Shown: in pieces, positions 35,704 to 43,621 of the stretch
Position numbering within the stretch: the first letter of the stretch is position 1
Layout: every line of letters starts with the position of its first letter
Made by a program: the position numbers and the translations under genes
Source of the DNA: Sansalvadorimonas sp965221135
Lineage (GTDB): Bacteria > Pseudomonadota > Gammaproteobacteria > Pseudomonadales > Endozoicomonadaceae
DNA: 64,000 nucleotides
Assembly (NCBI GenBank): GCA_965221135.1
Contig: CBDCRZ010000103.1
Span: 186,001 to 250,000 of the forward strand
Direction: 5' to 3'
Notes under the pieces: generated by a model
The model's input: the letters and a program-made list of their open reading frames with translations, nothing else
Database searches by the model: none
What the model was told of the DNA's origin: nothing

Positions 35704-37737
35704 ATGAAAAATCATCTCCATATGCTAGCCATTTTACTTATTACGGCCCTTTGCCCATTCGCGACAGCGTCTCCCCCTGACTGGAGGCCTGACGTGGTTA
35801 CCCCTGAACAATGGAGCAACATGCACTACAAAACCTTTCTGAAAAATACCCATAAGCTCGCAATTAAGGGGCTGAAAGGGGAGTTTTCTTATATCAAGGA
35901 TTACAGGGCGACCAAGGGAGCCTGTATGGGTTATGTCTGTGCCCATGCCCGCCATGCCTTCAATAACACGATTGATACGTTCAACGAACACATGTCTTTT
36001 TTTGCCGATAAAAGAAACAAGTTGTCTGATGACCCAGAAAGCGTCAAAAAGCGTGTTCTATGGGCCACAGACCTCTGGCAGGACCAGCTCCACCAGACCT
36101 GCCATACAGCAAGGCAAAGCCCTGAGCATGACGCCCCCCGTGATCATCTCGCTATGACCCAGCTACTTCCGGTCACCAGCACCCATGAAGGTCTTGTGAT
36201 GTTTCTGGATGAGCTGAGAGAGAATATGCCCGATAGAACGGCCTACTTCATGATCAGGACCATGAAGCATGCAATAGGTGTCAGCCTAAGGGATGGGCAG
36301 TACTATCTTGGGGAGCAGGAGTATGTTGTTGAAATCCCCCTCAACTATAAAGACCTGGCCGAACAACTCTTTAAAATCCTTTACCACAAGGCGCAACCAG
36401 AGCCGGTCTATGACACTGAAGAAACTGAAAAGGAAAAAATAGCCAGAGAGAAAAAGGAGAAAGAAAAAGACGATAAAACGAAGAACTATAAGCATGCAGA
36501 AAAACTGACAGTCCCCCTGGCGGATGAAACACCTATCATCGTCTTTGCCATTCAGGTAATCGCTCCTGCCGATACCCCTGAGGAGGTAATGGACATACTG
36601 GAGTGGGAGCTGGCTCAAACAAGAAGCGAGATTTTGAAGACTCACCCGATGCCTCAAGATAGAAAAGATGCACTTGGTCTTAACTCTCTGCATATGGCTA
36701 TTATCACTAACAACTTTCCCGTTGCCTATGACCTGCTCGACGAATACCCCGACATGGTCAACAGCAGGGTAAGAACACACGAGTTTGATAACGAAGTCAA
36801 AGAGATGGAGAAAGAGAGAGACGAGGACTCTAAGGACTATTATGAGAAAACTGAAGAAGCGCAGGAACTGGCACGCACAATCAGTGCACAATTAAATGAA
36901 CTGGAAAAAGAGCTGATCAGCAATCAGGGCTTTCTCGGTGCCACCGAGGGCGATGAAAACTTCCTGAAACAGGCTATTGATTACGTCCATGGAGAAGCAG
37001 AAGCCCTGCTGGATTATGGGAAACTGCCTCATCATGTCTTGCTGGAAGCGTACCAGGTTCCCTTTCATGCAAAAAGAAGGGATGCACATTATAAGCTTTT
37101 GGATATTAAAAGTGACATTGAAAAGAAAACTGATAACCCAGACGTGATTAGTGATGCCTTGAAAGCTTTTGAGCCCTTGCCTCAAAAAATCTGGGAGTTG
37201 CGCAAACAGATCGATGATGCAAAAAAACTACAGGATAACTTCCACGTGTCCTCTCGTGCTCTACATTGGCTGTCATTTGGAAGCAACACAGGCATAACAC
37301 CCCTTGCACTGGCAGTGTCATATGGCAATGCGGATATGATGAAACTTCTGATACAACATAAAGCAGACATTAATGCTGTCAGCGTGATGAACAACCCCCG
37401 CGACGCCGCCCGCGATGAATATACCAACATGTCAGCTTATAAATGGATAGACGGTAACACAGCAAAGGGGGAAAAAATCGAACTCAACTTTATCTCTATG
37501 GTAGGGGACCCCCTGTCCAATGCACTACTCGATAACAACAGGCTGGATCTCGCGGAGATCCTGCTGGCCAACGGAGCGGATACCTCTGCAGCCTGGCTTT
37601 GGGCGACTTTATTGAATCGGCCTCAAGCCCTCGCCCTCATCGAAACATACAGGGACGGAGGAGTACCCTCTTCCTCCACAGAGCTTATCGTTCGTGACAA
37701 AAAAATAGAGAAAGGACCCAGAAAGGAACGACATTGA
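35704..37737 (+). CDS. Exported ankyrin-repeat protein
   Basis: The 677-residue protein has a signal peptide (HLHMLAILLITALCPFATAS) and a long helical body with a strongly charged Lys/Glu segment at about residues 237-263. Three ankyrin-like units are visible: LGLNSLHMAIITNNFPVAYD near 322-345, TGITPLALAVSYGNADMMKL near 532-555, and PLSNALLDNNRLDLAEILLA near 603-630. Between the first two lies a coiled-coil-like region (about 355-500). Ankyrin units bind proteins. With export through Sec, a surface, periplasmic or further-secreted location is likely. The ribosome site AAGGAG precedes the ATG. It ends before a bidirectional terminator shared with the tRNA genes. Confidence 0.8.
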   Translation: MKNHLHMLAILLITALCPFATASPPDWRPDVVTPEQWSNMHYKTFLKNTHKLAIKGLKGEFSYIKDYRATKGACMGYVCAHARHAFNNTIDTFNEHMSFFADKRNKLSDDPESVKKRVLWATDLWQDQLHQTCHTARQSPEHDAPRDHLAMTQLLPVTSTHEGLVMFLDELRENMPDRTAYFMIRTMKHAIGVSLRDGQYYLGEQEYVVEIPLNYKDLAEQLFKILYHKAQPEPVYDTEETEKEKIAREKKEKEKDDKTKNYKHAEKLTVPLADETPIIVFAIQVIAPADTPEEVMDILEWELAQTRSEILKTHPMPQDRKDALGLNSLHMAIITNNFPVAYDLLDEYPDMVNSRVRTHEFDNEVKEMEKERDEDSKDYYEKTEEAQELARTISAQLNELEKELISNQGFLGATEGDENFLKQAIDYVHGEAEALLDYGKLPHHVLLEAYQVPFHAKRRDAHYKLLDIKSDIEKKTDNPDVISDALKAFEPLPQKIWELRKQIDDAKKLQDNFHVSSRALHWLSFGSNTGITPLALAVSYGNADMMKLLIQHKADINAVSVMNNPRDAARDEYTNMSAYKWIDGNTAKGEKIELNFISMVGDPLSNALLDNNRLDLAEILLANGADTSAAWLWATLLNRPQALALIETYRDGGVPSSSTELIVRDKKIEKGPRKERH

Positions 37738-37765
37738 AGTAGATGCTGATCGAAACGCAGGTAAT

Positions 37766-37803
37766 AAAAAAGCCTTGTGAATGAGAAATTCACAAGGCTT
37801 TTT
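37766..37803. terminator. Bidirectional intrinsic terminator
   Basis: The arms GCCTTGTGAAT and ATTCACAAGGC enclose a five-base loop, flanked by A-run and T-run on the two sides. The hairpin therefore works on both strands: for the ankyrin gene (plus) and for the tRNA-Pro transcript (minus). Confidence 0.9.
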
Positions 37804-37809
37804 GCTATT

Positions 37810-37886
37810 TGGTCGGAGCGAGAGGATTCGAACCTCCGACCCCCACAACCCCATTGTGGTGCGCTACCAGGCTGCGCTACGCTCCG
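37810..37886 (-). tRNA. tRNA-Pro(GGG)
   Basis: A 77-base cloverleaf on the minus strand has a seven-base acceptor stem beginning CGGAGCG, D arm AGCGCAGCCTGGTAGCGC, anticodon stem CCACA/TGTGG with loop ATGGGGT (anticodon GGG), T arm GGAGGTTCGAATCCTC and an encoded CCA end. It is identical to the copy at 37975. Confidence 0.97.
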
Positions 37887-37974
37887 ACTTTATTCATGAC
37901 ACAGGTTACTTGTTCAACCAATAAAAGGCTGGCAAATAATAAGCAGAAAGAAAAGGGTTAACTGCTTGTAAAAT

Positions 37975-38051
37975 TGGTCGGAGCGAGAGGATTCGAACCT
38001 CCGACCCCCACAACCCCATTGTGGTGCGCTACCAGGCTGCGCTACGCTCCG
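37975..38051 (-). tRNA. tRNA-Pro(GGG), second identical copy
   Basis: It has the same 77-base sequence and anticodon GGG as the copy at 37810, with 88 bases between them. Both lie downstream of ihfA-merR, the usual place for a tRNA-Pro in gammaproteobacteria. The doubling looks like a local tandem duplication. Confidence 0.97.
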
Positions 38052-38266
38052 ACACGATTTCGTCCTGCGACGAGAACGCTGGGTATCCTATCCAAAACAG
38101 GGGGGGACATCAAGATTTTTCCCTTCCCGGACAGGATAGTAATTCTATCTATAAGCCTTTAACTGCGGCTTTGAAAACAAAGACTTAAGCTGTACTCACA
38201 ACCTCTCCAGCGACTGGCAGCTTTCCGCTTCACTGAGGCGCATGTTTAATTGAAAACACACCCCTT

Positions 38267-38707
38267 TTATCTCTTTAACAGGGCTTTGATCTCTTCCAGC
38301 TCACGAATGGTCTGTCGAATCAGTTGCCGGTACTGGCTGGAGTCATAGTGCTCTTCATCACCCGCCAATCGGGAGCGGGCTCCGGGAATGGTATATCCCT
38401 GCTCGTAGAGAAGGCTGCGAATCTGGCGAATCGCCAGTACATCCTGACGCATATAGTAGCGACGGTTGCCTCGGCGCTTCACCGGTTTAAGGTGTACAAA
38501 CTCCTGTTCCCAGTAACGGAGTACATGGGGTTTCACCTGGCATAGCTCCGCCACCTCACCAATAGTGAAATAGCGTTTTCCGGGAATTACCGGCAGTGTC
38601 GCGGCAGTATCCTGGGTTGGTGCTTCTTCCGAAGCGGTTGATAGCGAATCATTTAACTGCCCGTTGTCGCCATCAGTTGTCGACAAGGTTTCCTGCATAG
38701 TCCTCAA
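38267..38707 (-). CDS. MerR-family transcriptional regulator downstream of ihfA
   Basis: This 146-residue protein of the small MerR group regularly found after ihfA has an acidic N-terminus of about 40 residues. The winged helix follows (YFTIGEVAELCQVKPHVLRY, then WEQEFVHLKPVKRRGNRRYY), and a short dimerisation helix ends the protein (IRQTIRELEEIKALLK). The 5' end overlaps the ihfA 3' end by about 35 bases, or 26 if the second Met is used. No effector-binding domain is present. Target genes are unknown. Confidence 0.93.
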   Translation of the reverse strand: MRTMQETLSTTDGDNGQLNDSLSTASEEAPTQDTAATLPVIPGKRYFTIGEVAELCQVKPHVLRYWEQEFVHLKPVKRRGNRRYYMRQDVLAIRQIRSLLYEQGYTIPGARSRLAGDEEHYDSSQYRQLIRQTIRELEEIKALLKR

Positions 38708-38981
38708 CTCTCGCCCTGAGTTTCTGGCCAGGCTTAAACGTCACTACCCGCCTGGGCGTAATGGGAATCTCTTCCCCGGTTTTCGGGTTTCGGCCAGGAC
38801 GTTCTCCCTTGTCCCGTAAATCAAAGTTACCAAAACCAGATAATTTCACCTGCTCATTACCTTCAAGAGCAGCGCGTATCTCTTCAAAAAAGAGATCAAC
38901 AATCTCACGGGCTTCCCGTTTGTTAAACCCGAGTTCATCATGCAACCTTTCGGCAATTTCCGCCTTGGTTAGCGCCCCCAT
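38673..38981 (-). CDS. ihfA: Integration host factor subunit alpha
   Basis: IHF-alpha forms a heterodimer with IHF-beta and bends DNA in recombination, replication and transcription. The 102-residue protein is full length, with the family start (MGALTKAEIAERLHDELGFN), the DNA-contacting beta arm (GNFDLRDKGERPGRNPKTGE) carrying the Pro that intercalates in the minor groove, and RRVVTFKPGQKLRARVE. It normally follows pheT directly. Here about 6.2 kb of accessory genes separate the two, so it needs its own promoter in the 151 bases upstream. Confidence 0.97.
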   Translation of the reverse strand: MGALTKAEIAERLHDELGFNKREAREIVDLFFEEIRAALEGNEQVKLSGFGNFDLRDKGERPGRNPKTGEEIPITPRRVVTFKPGQKLRARVEDYAGNLVDN

Positions 38982-39133
38982 GGCCTTACATCCTCGATGT
39001 AATTTTTAAAATCGATCTTTATCACACCTAGAATGCTTCGAGTGAATAAAAATATCAACCTTACCAACAGTTTAGGGGACATAACTGCAAGCTTATGGTT
39101 AAACACCAGACTTTGCATACTGATACTTGGCTA

Positions 39134-40501
39134 TCAATGTTTCGACGGTGTTCTTAATAACCCCGGAAGAGGAAACCCTTCCTCTTCAAAGAAATCCCAA
39201 CTGTACTGAGTGCAGGTTGGACACTTAAAGACCGAAGCAACCCCACCCTTTAAAGGCTGGGCCTGAGATTTAATTTTTGTTGCACAGCTACCGCAAACCC
39301 TATGTCCGCAGTAACTCATGCGAGAGCCCTTCAATTTTCCACTACAAGACGAACAATCGAAGCTTTCCACTGCTTCTTTTTCTATTTCTCTCACACCCAG
39401 GTTAAGCTGCGTAAGATCAGTCAAAGCACTCTCATTCGTTTGCCTGTCACCTTTCGCTTGCTTCTTATCCGCAGCAACACCTACCTCACCAAAATTTGCC
39501 GACGGATGTTTGCGTGCCAGATAACCCATCAACTGTACCTGCGCGAGACAATACTCTTGAAAATCAGGATCGCCCGGTACCGGCTTTGGTTTCTTTGCAG
39601 AGCGCGGTGAATCTATAGAAACCTGTAACTCTTGAGACAGAAGATAGATCACCCCCCAATCATCCAGATTTTTAAAAACGTCACGAACATAAAGATGCCG
39701 ACTGGGCTGCATAGCTAGAGAGGATAGCAACACCAAACTGGCTGTAGGGCCATGTTTTTCGCATATATCCAGTAATAGAATATTCCTCTGTGTCGTATCC
39801 CGCTCCGCGCGGATTTTAGTCTTGTCTGCATCAGACAGGTGACGAGCCCCACTCAAAGCACTCATTCCGTATGTCGTGATAGCCGAGTCACCCATATACT
39901 CCATAAGCCCCTCTCTCAGAGCCTGCTGAATAGCCAAATACTGATCAATGGAAAAGTGTAATCGGTCCTGTATCTCTTGCCTGCCAGTAAGAAACAGGGG
40001 CTGATCCAAAAGCCGGCCATGATCGCCCTGCAAATGCTCACGAATTTCTGGCACATTTTCCTTCAGTAGACTTTGAATCGTCGATACCAGTGCCCTGTGA
40101 CCGGAGTGCTCATCATCTTTGCGCTGTGAACTCGTGCCCATGGTCATCATCAGCCCACGATAAAGGCCAAAGTAATTCATATATTCGGAAGGCCCCCTTT
40201 CAAACCCCATGCGCGTATTCATAAAGTCGGGATCAACATCCGGGTCGCCAGGTTTATCCACAACAACAAACTGGCCAAAAACGCTCATATCAGACCCATT
40301 CAACCTGACCGTTTTCAACTGATCCCACTTCAGCCATTTCGCGGCCCCCTTGTTCCATAACAGATCCTTCATCCACTCCCCTACCGGCTTGTAATAGTTT
40401 TCATCCATATCGAAACCAAAAGCCGACAGGCTCAACATCAGACAAGCCATCAAAAAGATGCGCTGACAATAGAGACAGAGAGGGTGACGATTTCGACGCA
40501 T
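39134..40501 (-). CDS. Exported protein with C-terminal RING-HC finger
   Basis: The 455-residue product has an N-terminal signal-like helix (IFLMACLMLSLSAFGF, residues 15-30). A canonical C3HC4 RING finger lies at residues 383-430: C383-x2-C386-x11-C398-x-H400-x2-C403-x2-C406-x20-C427-x2-C430, with core SYCGHRVCGSC. The middle is helical. Residues about 280-340 (DWGVIYLLSQELQVSID, then QVQLMGYLARKHPSANFGEV) have a death-fold-like pattern, a weak call. RING fingers of this spacing usually recruit ubiquitin-conjugating enzymes, which bacteria lack, so a host target is inferred. It is the island gene closest to ihfA. No RING family name can be given. Confidence 0.75.
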   Translation of the reverse strand: MRRNRHPLCLYCQRIFLMACLMLSLSAFGFDMDENYYKPVGEWMKDLLWNKGAAKWLKWDQLKTVRLNGSDMSVFGQFVVVDKPGDPDVDPDFMNTRMGFERGPSEYMNYFGLYRGLMMTMGTSSQRKDDEHSGHRALVSTIQSLLKENVPEIREHLQGDHGRLLDQPLFLTGRQEIQDRLHFSIDQYLAIQQALREGLMEYMGDSAITTYGMSALSGARHLSDADKTKIRAERDTTQRNILLLDICEKHGPTASLVLLSSLAMQPSRHLYVRDVFKNLDDWGVIYLLSQELQVSIDSPRSAKKPKPVPGDPDFQEYCLAQVQLMGYLARKHPSANFGEVGVAADKKQAKGDRQTNESALTDLTQLNLGVREIEKEAVESFDCSSCSGKLKGSRMSYCGHRVCGSCATKIKSQAQPLKGGVASVFKCPTCTQYSWDFFEEEGFPLPGLLRTPSKH

Positions 40502-40751
40502 GGCCCGGTACCTGAGAGCAAAAGGGGGAGGCAGGAGTATAGAGCATCAAGCAGGAGGCAATGCCTATATTGAGCGTTTGAACTTTCACTCCAGTGCGGG
40601 GGGCTCAACCAGCGAGGGAGAAGCAGACTGCGCCCGAGAGAACAAAGAAGAACCCGGGAAGAGACATTCAGGAGGGGACTGATTATTACCCAATACATGA
40701 TCCCCATTATGGGTAGGATATTAAGATGCGCCCTACAGACCAAATAACACA

Positions 40752-41126
40752 GTGAGCAGACACCCAACCAGCCCCTTCCAGCCGTCACCTGATCAGGGCC
40801 GATCCCTCTGGGGTAGAGTGGTTAATGCGATACAGTCTGCCGGTTCTTATTTGAGAAACTGGCGGGCAGACCCGGATGAGTGCAATTCTCCTGAAGCCAG
40901 GAGACCTCATCAGGTAAGCGTCAAGCCACAAAGCAGCATCGCTGTTCACAACAATGATCAGCGCTACTTAGTCCAAAGCTACTTAGTCCAAAAAAAGAAA
41001 CAGCTTAAGGAAAGCGGGCGATATTTTGAGACAGTCCCCGCCCCCCCCATCAAGAGGCCAGCCTGCTGGAAAGCAAAAAGAGCGCAGCAATGCCGAAGCT
41101 CTTATATACCTCAAAAGGGGAGCTGA
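40752..41126 (+). CDS. N-terminal part of a split effector-like gene
   Basis: This frame of 124 codons holds a Pro/Ser-rich start (MSRHPTSPFQPSPDQGRSLW), a helix (NAIQSAGSYLRNWRAD), and a 15-bp in-frame duplication encoding YLVQSYLVQ. At 41041-41048 it meets a run of eight Cs, after which this frame reads a Cys/Arg/Lys-rich tail to TGA that looks non-native. One added C (nine) would join it to the open frame that contains the ATG at 41090, giving VPAPPHQEASLLESKKSAAM and a 401-residue protein. No independent function is suggested for the short product. Confidence 0.55.
   Translation: MSRHPTSPFQPSPDQGRSLWGRVVNAIQSAGSYLRNWRADPDECNSPEARRPHQVSVKPQSSIAVHNNDQRYLVQSYLVQKKKQLKESGRYFETVPAPPIKRPACWKAKRAQQCRSSYIPQKGS
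41041..41048 (+). repeat. Poly-C tract (8) at the break of a split gene
   Basis: A run of eight Cs follows CCCCG, so 12 of 13 bases are C. It lies exactly where the reading frame of the upstream half must change to join the downstream half. Tracts of this kind can lengthen or shorten by slippage during replication. Confidence 0.95.
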
Positions 41127-41956
41127 GAAACTTAAACGGTAAAACAAACCACTGGCTCACAGGAGAGACTGTTTACTGCCTTCAGCTTGGTATCGCCTAT
41201 ACAGATGGCATCATTGGTGACAAGCCTAATCGGTGGCAAGCCCTGATCGCTCCCGAAACATTACCGGAAAGCAAAAGCCTCGCGGATTTTAAGACCATCG
41301 AGATGAGAGAAAAAACAGACTGTCCGTCAAAAGCCTATTATTTTGTACTTGGAAAATTCCCTGAAGCAGTCAGTCATGCTGTCAACGATTTCTGGCCTGT
41401 CAGTAAGACGAGCGAAGCGCGTTATGGCCTGAGGAGTATCAATCATGTCATGGGGCTTCGACTCAGGAAAAAGCAGGACGCATCGGTTATTTATCTTTAT
41501 GACCCGAACGATACATTCAGACAGCGTAAATTTGTCATTAATGATCCCAATGACGTGCATGCATTAAAAACAGGACACTTTTTTTCTATTGAGAATCAGG
41601 AGGAAAACTTTCCTGGCTCAGAACCCAGTGGGATTCTGTACCGGACTGAGATATTTGACAGGCGGGATGCATGTGATGTGATGTACCTGGGGGGCCCGCA
41701 GGGCAATGCCTCATTAACTGTTCTGTCTCTGCAATTTGGACATTACGGCCACCCCAGTTTACCTCGTGGTTTACACTCAGCTCATCCTCTGTCGAACGAT
41801 GCACTACTGGCTCCCTTTGTACTGCAGCACAGAGAAGCATTAGACGCTTATTGTCAGGAAGTTTTAAGCAGCCAACTCAGCGATGAAGAAAAAGAAAGGC
41901 GCCTGACCGTTCCTGATAAAAATGGCGTACCCGTACTGCTTTTTGGTAAGTGGTAA
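41090..41956 (+). CDS. ShET2/EspL-like cysteine protease candidate, main part of split gene
   Basis: The 288 residues from ATG 41090 resemble the papain-like ShET2/EspL group of type III effectors in layout. A candidate nucleophile is C30 (TGETVYCLQLG), a candidate His is H119 (RSINHVMGLRLRKK), and a candidate Asp is D138 in IYLYDPNDTFRQRKF. The C-to-H and H-to-D spacings (89 and 19) are close to those I recall for EspL (84 and 22). Segments such as LIAPETLPESKSL and the DPN turn also fit. The frame stays open upstream to 41027, past the poly-C tract. In the EspL family the substrates are host RHIM proteins of the necroptosis pathway; whether that holds here is unknown. Profile comparison is needed. 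Confidence 0.55.
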   Translation: MPKLLYTSKGELRNLNGKTNHWLTGETVYCLQLGIAYTDGIIGDKPNRWQALIAPETLPESKSLADFKTIEMREKTDCPSKAYYFVLGKFPEAVSHAVNDFWPVSKTSEARYGLRSINHVMGLRLRKKQDASVIYLYDPNDTFRQRKFVINDPNDVHALKTGHFFSIENQEENFPGSEPSGILYRTEIFDRRDACDVMYLGGPQGNASLTVLSLQFGHYGHPSLPRGLHSAHPLSNDALLAPFVLQHREALDAYCQEVLSSQLSDEEKERRLTVPDKNGVPVLLFGKW

Positions 41957-42111
41957 TTCCCCCTCCTAGCTAAATACTCAAGCTAAAGATTCAACAACAA
42001 GAGGAGGCTCAACAAGAGACGTCGCCTGTGGCTCTGAGCAGTGCCCCGTCAGGGAACTCTTGACCGTTATGGATGTCTATAACCCCAGACGGATTAAACA
42101 GGGAAATATTC

Positions 42112-43281
42112 ATGTATTCAGCAAATAACGCTCCCCGCCAAGGGCAGAATTATTCATTGGAGAGGAGGCTCTCGGATGGTAGCCATCCACCAAAACGTCA
42201 CAAAGAAAATTTACTACCTGAACACACTCCCGGCGCAGCCTGCCCGGGGGACCAGCCGATAGATTCCCGCCAAATCACTCGACAATGTGATGGAAAACAA
42301 TGGCAGACACTAACAGCCAGACCCTTTGAGGCAAAACTAACCCCTGATGATTTTGTGCCGCTGATTGATTTACTGATACACCACGAAAATGACCTTGGTG
42401 ACCTTGGTGACTTTGGTTACCTTTTCGATAACTGGCTGCTTATTGGTCTGTACCTGGGTATATCCATTAATGATCTGTATAATATTCATGCTCAACAACC
42501 CGGCAATGATGGCCGGTTCATTTTTACACTGAACATATGGCTCACCCAGGAAGAACACCAGCCTTCCATGGAACGCTTATGCCGTGGCCTTTACTCCGAA
42601 GCAGGTACCAACGACAAGAGACTATGTAGTAAAATAACCAGTCTGTACGGCTTCACTGACTGGACATATAACGAACCAGCAATACCTTTTTCACTGCAAA
42701 ACCTGAATCTGGATTCGACTCTCTTTATCACCCACCTGCCAGCACTTTATCAGCTTTGCTTTAGTATCCGTGCAGAATATAGACGTCTGTTCGATGAATT
42801 GAACCTGACACAGTACGACTATCATTCCTTGGCAAACATCACCCATGAGCCAAATTTGAGTCACTATATGATCGATACACTCTATCGGTTTCTGATGAAC
42901 ACACCTGAAAACAAACGAAACCTGAGAGTCTTCCTGGATGCTATTGCCTCAGGCCTCGGAGACTATGTACTGGCCTTGACTGTCGGCAAGACATTTGATG
43001 CCGACTATATCCCCCCAAAAAAACGCGAAGTGCCTGGAGAGACGGTTTCACTCGCAATTGCATATGGGGCTAGACACCAACGTGAACGTGAACCTTTCAT
43101 ACCTTTCCTACAAAGAGCAGAGCGACTACAAAGACTTGAAGAAACGATTCATCAACAGGTGAAAGAAATTCCCACACGTCAACCTGAAAAACAGAGATTT
43201 GAATATGAGAAACAGGCACCTGCTGATCAACTGAGCGAAGCTACAACTGCGGATCCGGCTCGATGGTGCACAATATTGTAA
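42112..43281 (+). CDS. Protein with two death-fold-like regions
   Basis: The start at ATG 42112 is chosen because AGGGA lies 10 bases before it; the frame is open to an ATG at 42073. The 389-residue product begins with a charged, possibly disordered stretch (HPPKRHKEN). Region one, about residues 103-180, matches death-domain spacing: FDNWLLIGLYLGISINDLYN, a central W143 (TLNIWLTQEEHQ), then SMERLCRGLYSEAGTNDKRL. Region two, about 218-292, repeats the plan (YRRLFDELNLTQYDYHSLAN, then IDTLYRFLMNTPENKRNLRV and FLDAIASGLGDYVLAL). The C-terminal 100 residues are Glu/Arg/Gln-rich coiled coil. There is no signal peptide. A death-fold adaptor-like effector acting on host cell-death pathways is an inference from pattern alone. 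Confidence 0.6.
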   Translation: MYSANNAPRQGQNYSLERRLSDGSHPPKRHKENLLPEHTPGAACPGDQPIDSRQITRQCDGKQWQTLTARPFEAKLTPDDFVPLIDLLIHHENDLGDLGDFGYLFDNWLLIGLYLGISINDLYNIHAQQPGNDGRFIFTLNIWLTQEEHQPSMERLCRGLYSEAGTNDKRLCSKITSLYGFTDWTYNEPAIPFSLQNLNLDSTLFITHLPALYQLCFSIRAEYRRLFDELNLTQYDYHSLANITHEPNLSHYMIDTLYRFLMNTPENKRNLRVFLDAIASGLGDYVLALTVGKTFDADYIPPKKREVPGETVSLAIAYGARHQREREPFIPFLQRAERLQRLEETIHQQVKEIPTRQPEKQRFEYEKQAPADQLSEATTADPARWCTIL

Positions 43282-43344
43282 TACTCAGAGAGACCCGGTC
43301 TAAAAAGCTCTATCTAACAAAGGAGCATCAACAGACGGCCGCAT

Positions 43345-43546
43345 AAAAAAGCCCCGAAGGAATAGATTCCAACGAGACCTGGCATGACTCATGCGCTGCA
43401 GTGACTGACACAGCTTTATTGATGCGCTCTTATTGACGAAGCGTCGCCTGCAGCTCAGAAGCCAGAGCGGTAAACAAAGCGTTCACCTCATCATCATTGA
43501 GAGTACATTCAGGGTGAAGCCAGATCACTCCCAGAGCCAGACTCTC
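43345..43546 (-). repeat. Diverged second copy of the pheT 3' end and its terminator
   Basis: This segment aligns with 45148 to about 45350. The terminator sequence (AAAAAAGCCCCGAAGGAA) and the last 40 or so codons of pheT are recognisable on both, including a shared run of about 32 bases around the codons for LNDDEVNALF. One 12-base deletion and scattered substitutions separate them; I judge roughly 80-85 percent identity in the coding part. The terminator copy here has lost stem pairing (GAGACC in place of GGGGCT). Confidence 0.85.
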
Positions 43547-43621
43547 ATTGATATCTGTCTGCCATTCATGATGAACAGCCTTGCAATGCGAGCCGATTAA
43601 TTTGAGTTCCCAGCTCATCAA
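43430..43621 (-). pseudogene. pheT 3'-end fragment
   Basis: This is a 63-codon open frame whose last 39 residues copy the C-terminus of PheT: ESLALGVIWLHPECTLNDDE, then VNALFTALASELQATLRQ, where PheT has KSLALGVTWRHPERTLNDDE. Four residues (SITD) are missing relative to PheT. The first 24 residues are unrelated. Its ATG overlaps the stop codon of the hydrolase gene (ATGA), so it might be translated, but it carries only part of the anticodon-binding domain and cannot act as a synthetase subunit. Confidence 0.75.

Noticed and set aside
37810..38051. Prophage or island attachment site at the duplicated tRNA-Pro
   Set aside because: Both copies are complete and only 88 bases apart, with no integrase or mobile gene. 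A simple tandem duplication explains them.
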